From Heliocybe sulcata (taxonomy: Eukaryota > Basidiomycota > Agaricomycetes > Gloeophyllales > Gloeophyllaceae), in the NCBI GenBank assembly GCA_004369045.1, contig ML213504.1, positions 1,459,508 to 1,523,507 on the forward strand: 64,000 bases of DNA. Reading direction: 5' to 3'. The first letter of the stretch is position 1; the number at the start of each line of letters is the position of its first letter. Below the pieces are notes generated by a model. That model searched no databases. It was not told the DNA's origin and saw nothing but the letters and a program-made list of their open reading frames with translations. Shown here in pieces: positions 60,401 to 64,000 of the stretch. The translations under genes and the position numbers were made by a program.

Positions 60401-61092
60401 GCAAAGCTCATGCTGCCCGCCAAGACGATGATGACCATGTATCTTGAGACTGAGCGACCGCTGTCAGAACCAAAATGGGTCAAGTCAGGCGACGTACAGG
60501 AGTGGCTGAAAAGCATGTTTGGTAGGATGTTTTGGGTGGCTGGTGATGCTGCAGATGGCTGGGAAAGAAGGATTGAGGTGGCCGATCCTGATCCAGTAAG
60601 CAGCCATCCGTAGATTGGTGTGTCAAATCCTGACCGTTTTTCTAGGCCCCGACCATCTGGACAGTGCTGGAAGGTTGGGCGGCCAACTCTCCAGTAGGCC
60701 AGCCCATTGAGCGACAGCGTTTCCTGCGCACGCATATGACCGAAACCGACAACATCATGGAGATCCTTCTGAGACTCGTCAGAGGCGAGCGGGCCACACC
60801 TTTCTCTGCCTCGTCGTCTTCGATATCGACCCAGAGCATCTCTGGTCCCCTCCTTGCTGCTCTGTCGCCTGGCTCGCCTCATGGTGCACAGCAGACGCAC
60901 GTGTCTCTCGCCGTTCTGGCAATATTTAGGATGGCCGTTGAATATGCGAAGAAAGCTGTTGGCGACAAGGGTAAAGGAGAAGCTGAGGAACGAGTGGGCG
61001 AGATCATACGATGCTTGCCGTCTCACCTCCTCTACAAGAGCCTGGACGGCATCTTTAAGGAGTGGAAGGTCGAGAAGAAGGGCGGACGATAG
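57463..61092 (+). CDS. Q/P-rich RGG-box protein with conserved C-terminal domain
   Basis: Not a family I can name. The product is 1174 residues if the frame through 59285-59410 is kept, or 1132 if that stretch is an intron. Residues 1-210 or so are prion-like, rich in Gln, Pro, Tyr and Ala. Residues 215-350 form a Gly/Arg-rich RGG/RG region (GRGGGPGNQMGRGGGPNVRG), typical of RNA-binding, condensate-forming proteins. A conserved-looking block follows (RTLTDFKIAGLEIKELGWTW), then a long acidic disordered region with a basic KGKRKKLEDD patch. The C-terminal 300 residues look folded (SRRLVIDAEIVDKLKIYRAE, VQEWLKSMFGRMFWVAGDA, TETDNIMEILLRLVRGERAT). Introns are 60256-60310 and 60596-60645. The start is ATG 57463; the frame is open further upstream but lacks a convincing earlier start. 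Confidence 0.8.
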
Positions 61093-61296
61093 ATGTAGCA
61101 TAAACATCCCTTGCATAGCGTACCTGTATTATTCCTTGTCCTGTAATTTTTTGCAGACCGTCACGTAGGCGGCGATCTGCCTTCGCGTCCTTTGCGAAGT
61201 TCCCGACGAACTACTACACTTACCAAATCGGGACTAAAGCATCCGGGCATCTGCTGCACTTGAAAGACGCGTCACCTCATAACTTACGCGTCTACC

Positions 61297-62405
61297 ATGG
61301 TATGCTCCCCTACGGCGGTGTCTATGTTTTCGCGTTTCTGAAGCATTTTCGCAGTTCCGCAACACCTACGATTCAGACAACACCGTTTTCTCGCCCCAGG
61401 GACGGCTTCATCAAGTGGAATATGCACTGGAAGCCGTGAAGCAGGGATCGGCTGCTGTGGGCTTGCGATCCAAGACGCATTCTATTCTGTTGGCTCTGAA
61501 GGTTCGCATATTTGAACACTTCAAGAGATTTAAGTGCACACTTACACTGCCGTACTTGCCAGCGTTCGACTGGAGAGTTGGCATCGTACCAGCAGAAGAT
61601 GTTTCGAATAGACGATCACGTCGGGATTGCGATCGCTGGGCTTACGTCGGACGCGCGTGTACTTAGGTGCGTTTCATCTTTCCACCGTGGCTTCTCTGCA
61701 TTCATTCTGTTTGTCTATTTTCACAGCAACTTCATGCGGCAGCAGGCCATGTCTGAACGAATGGTGTTTAACCGACCCGTACCTGTCAACCGCATAGTGT
61801 CTGCAATTGCTGACAGTCTGTGTCTCTGTCCGTGAGCTGGAAGGTGATAGAGCTGACGCTCAATACTACAGAGGCGCAGTGGAATACACAAGAATACGGC
61901 CGGCGTCCGTACGGGGTCGGCTTCCTCGTCATTGGCCAGGACCAGCTAGGGTCTCACCTCTATGAATTCTCACCGTCTGGTAATTCATACGAGTACTATG
62001 CTATGTCCATCGGGGCCCGCAGTCAGAGCGCGAAGACTTACCTTGAAAAGCACTATGAGACCTTCATGGACTGTGCGTACTCTCGGCTTTCCCATCTTTC
62101 ACCGCATTTCTCATTCCCATTTTCCACCAGGTAACCTCGAAGACCTCATTCGACACGGCCTACATGCCTTACGGGAAACATTGCAGCAAGACAAGGAGCT
62201 CACTATCAACAATACATCGATAGGCATCGTCGGCCCTGCAAGCTCGCATGAGACAAACGTCCCTTCAGACGGTATATTCCGGATCCTGGAAGGCGAGATC
62301 ATTGAGCCTTTCCTGAAAACAATGATTCCGAAGGAGGGCGAGGGGGCTGCTGCAGCGCAGCCTCCACCAGCGGCTGGAGACGAGGACGTCCAGATGGCCG
62401 AATAA
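61297..62405 (+). CDS. PRE5: 20S proteasome subunit alpha-6 (PSMA1/Pre5 type)
   Basis: A non-catalytic outer-ring alpha subunit of the proteasome. After the start the protein reads [20 protein letters not shown], then [20 protein letters not shown], the alpha-subunit signature. [60 protein letters not shown] and [20 protein letters not shown] follow in Pre5 order. The acidic C-terminus ends DEDVQMAE. The initiator ATG (61297-61299) is followed at once by the intron 61300-61354, so the first coding exon holds only the start codon. Four further short introns are inferred, each restoring family sequence (for example [11 protein letters not shown] and MDCNLED). Confidence 0.94.
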
Positions 62406-62559
62406 ATGTATACTACTACCTTGTGTCTCGTGCTGTCGGGCGTTTTCTTCGCAGATTCCGATTGGACAATGACTACTGAACGGAAGTGAGTGGTGAGTAC
62501 AGCTAAAGGCTACAAGTATCCATACACCACGACCCAGGCAATCCTCGAAACGTTTGATT

Positions 62560-64000
62560 CTAATGCGATGCCTTCCGCTGCCTCTGTGCTGCCATTGACA
62601 CATCTCTCCAAGCCCTCGCTGCTGCACCTGGTCTCCGTAATGCCACCAACAGGTGGATCATACTCGTCAATAATGCTACACTGCCAGCTTGATGGCATGC
62701 CGCGAGTGAGACAGGTACAAGGTATAATAGGGTGGAGATCCCCAGGATCACCTGGATATTTGCGACGCCGAAAGCTGCTGCTGCGAAGCGCTTTGTCATG
62801 GGCGTTAAGACGGCGCGGTAAGCTGGTCGACGTGACGCTAGCCATAAGGCTGCGGTGGCGAAGTACGTTGTGGTCGCCTTTGAACAGGCCAGAAGTCAGG
62901 AGCTTGCGATGGTCTATTGTTAGGCAAGGAGCACGTACCAGTACACGGTGGTCAAATTGGACAGTAGTCGGGTTTTCGAAGATATTGCGCCACCATATAT
63001 CAGAACCGTTGGGGTCTTTGGCGTAAGCGGGGTCGAACAGTTCATTGGAAGGTGGCGCCAGGCGACCGCCCATCAATGGGAATTCGTTGTATAGAAGCCC
63101 GGCGTCTAATCCTGCGACAAAGGCACCTGCGGAGGAAACAGCTTCATGTACAATCCAGGAACCACAGTAGAAAATTACGGACCTGACAAAGCCGTCAGGA
63201 ACACGAGACCCGTCAAAGCCCATGATGCCCTTGAGAAGCGCTTGACGTGAGGATTCGATAGCACAGATTGCCAGGCTGAAGCGTCCTTGAGCCCGCTCCA
63301 CGCGCCCTGAGTCGCGTACTTCCAATCGAATAGGGCAGCCAAGCCAGTACCAAGCATGCCTCCATAGAGGACGAATGCTGTTCCCAAATGCGCTGCCAGG
63401 CGGTACTGCGACACGCGAGGGATGGAGTTGGTCTCGATGATAGAGTCTTCCAGGCCGGATTTGACCATGTACCAGCCGAGGAGGCCTTGCAAACCAATGA
63501 GCGCGGCCATGGCGGTGAGCTGCCGCGGCAGGGACGACGTGAGCTGCTTCCGGAGGGCGAAGTAGGCTAGCGGGACGACGAAGGTGATACCAATAATGCG
63601 ACCGAGGACGCGGTGGCCCCATTCCATCCAGAATATGCTCTTGAATTCCTCAAGCGAGATGGAGTGGTTCAGCCTTTTTATCACATATATTCATGAGCTG
63701 GTGCAGACGAGTTACAGGGACACGCACATCTTGAATTCGGGGGTAGCCTTGTATTTATCAAACTCTGCTTGCCATTCGCCTTGGGACAAAGGAGGTAGGA
63801 TTCCACTTATAGGCTTCCATTCGGTGATACTCAGACCGGACTCGGTGAGACGAGTGACACCTCCGACGACGATGACAGCAAATACCAAGGCAGACGAGAA
63901 TAAGAGCCAGCGACCGACCACCGGGGGTGAGAGGGTGGGCAGTGGAGGATCCAAAGCACCTGCACGGGCTGCATCTTGTCTGGCGCTATTGGAAGAGAAG
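62560..64000 (-). CDS. COX15: Heme A synthase, mitochondrial (5' end outside window)
   Basis: COX15 oxidises heme O to heme A in the inner mitochondrial membrane for cytochrome c oxidase. The coding frame runs to base 64000, so the presequence and start are missing. Visible segments are [60 protein letters not shown] (heme-ligand His), [74 protein letters not shown] and [17 protein letters not shown]. All four conserved histidine positions are present. Introns at about 63726-63675, 63239-63120 (one site near 63180) and 62935-62890 are inferred. The stop is at 62560-62562. Confidence 0.94.

Overview
This is a nuclear segment from a filamentous basidiomycete, most likely an agaricomycete. The signs are many short introns (about 48-60 nt), dense genes on both strands, and orthologues of fungal housekeeping genes alongside proteins I know only from mushrooms or cannot place. 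Exon joins were worked out by hand; for eight genes I added up the exon lengths and they sum to whole codons.

Layout: 1-9546 holds the 3' three quarters of TRA1 (SAGA/NuA4 scaffold). It converges on a BRD8-like bromodomain gene (9696-11979, minus), another probable NuA4 subunit. Next come vacuolar proteinase A (12232-13801), a DCAF-type WD40 protein (14123-16315), a CTK1/CDK12-type kinase (17087-20321) and COP9 signalosome subunit 4 (20420-21984, minus). From 21985 to 26830 is a gene-poor island with a TGGCA/TGCCA-rich inverted-repeat element, a tandem 312-bp repeat and a 10-N assembly gap. Then follow a 1428-aa Tyr-Pro-repeat protein (26831-31634), a 928-aa eIF4A-like pseudohelicase (32337-35495), Elongator subunit ELP2 (35739-38844, minus), an atypical SDR/NmrA-like protein (39384-40751), an EF-hand MscS channel (41413-44944, minus), a tail-to-tail pair of coiled-coil paralogues (45864-46578 plus; 46919-47622 minus), an AcpS-type phosphopantetheinyl transferase (47895-48586) and a hexokinase/glucokinase (49497-51597, minus). 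51598-55668 is sparse, with one probable 91-aa gene. The right end carries a small tyrosine-rich protein (55762-56747), an orphan SDR fragment, a 1174-aa Q/P-rich RGG protein, proteasome subunit alpha-6 and the 3' part of COX15, which runs off the window.

The genes do not form one pathway. There are loose themes: chromatin and transcription (TRA1, BRD8-like, CTK1), and cullin-ligase/proteasome biology (DCAF-like, CSN4, PSMA1).

The two best candidates for something undescribed are the Tyr-Pro-repeat gene and the pseudohelicase. In the first, seven consecutive repeat exons are all phase 1-1, multiples of three, and nearly all of their borders cut a Tyr codon after its first base. The second keeps the eIF4A fold from end to end but has lost the Walker A, DEAD, SAT and HRIGR motifs, and sits behind a long disordered N-terminus.
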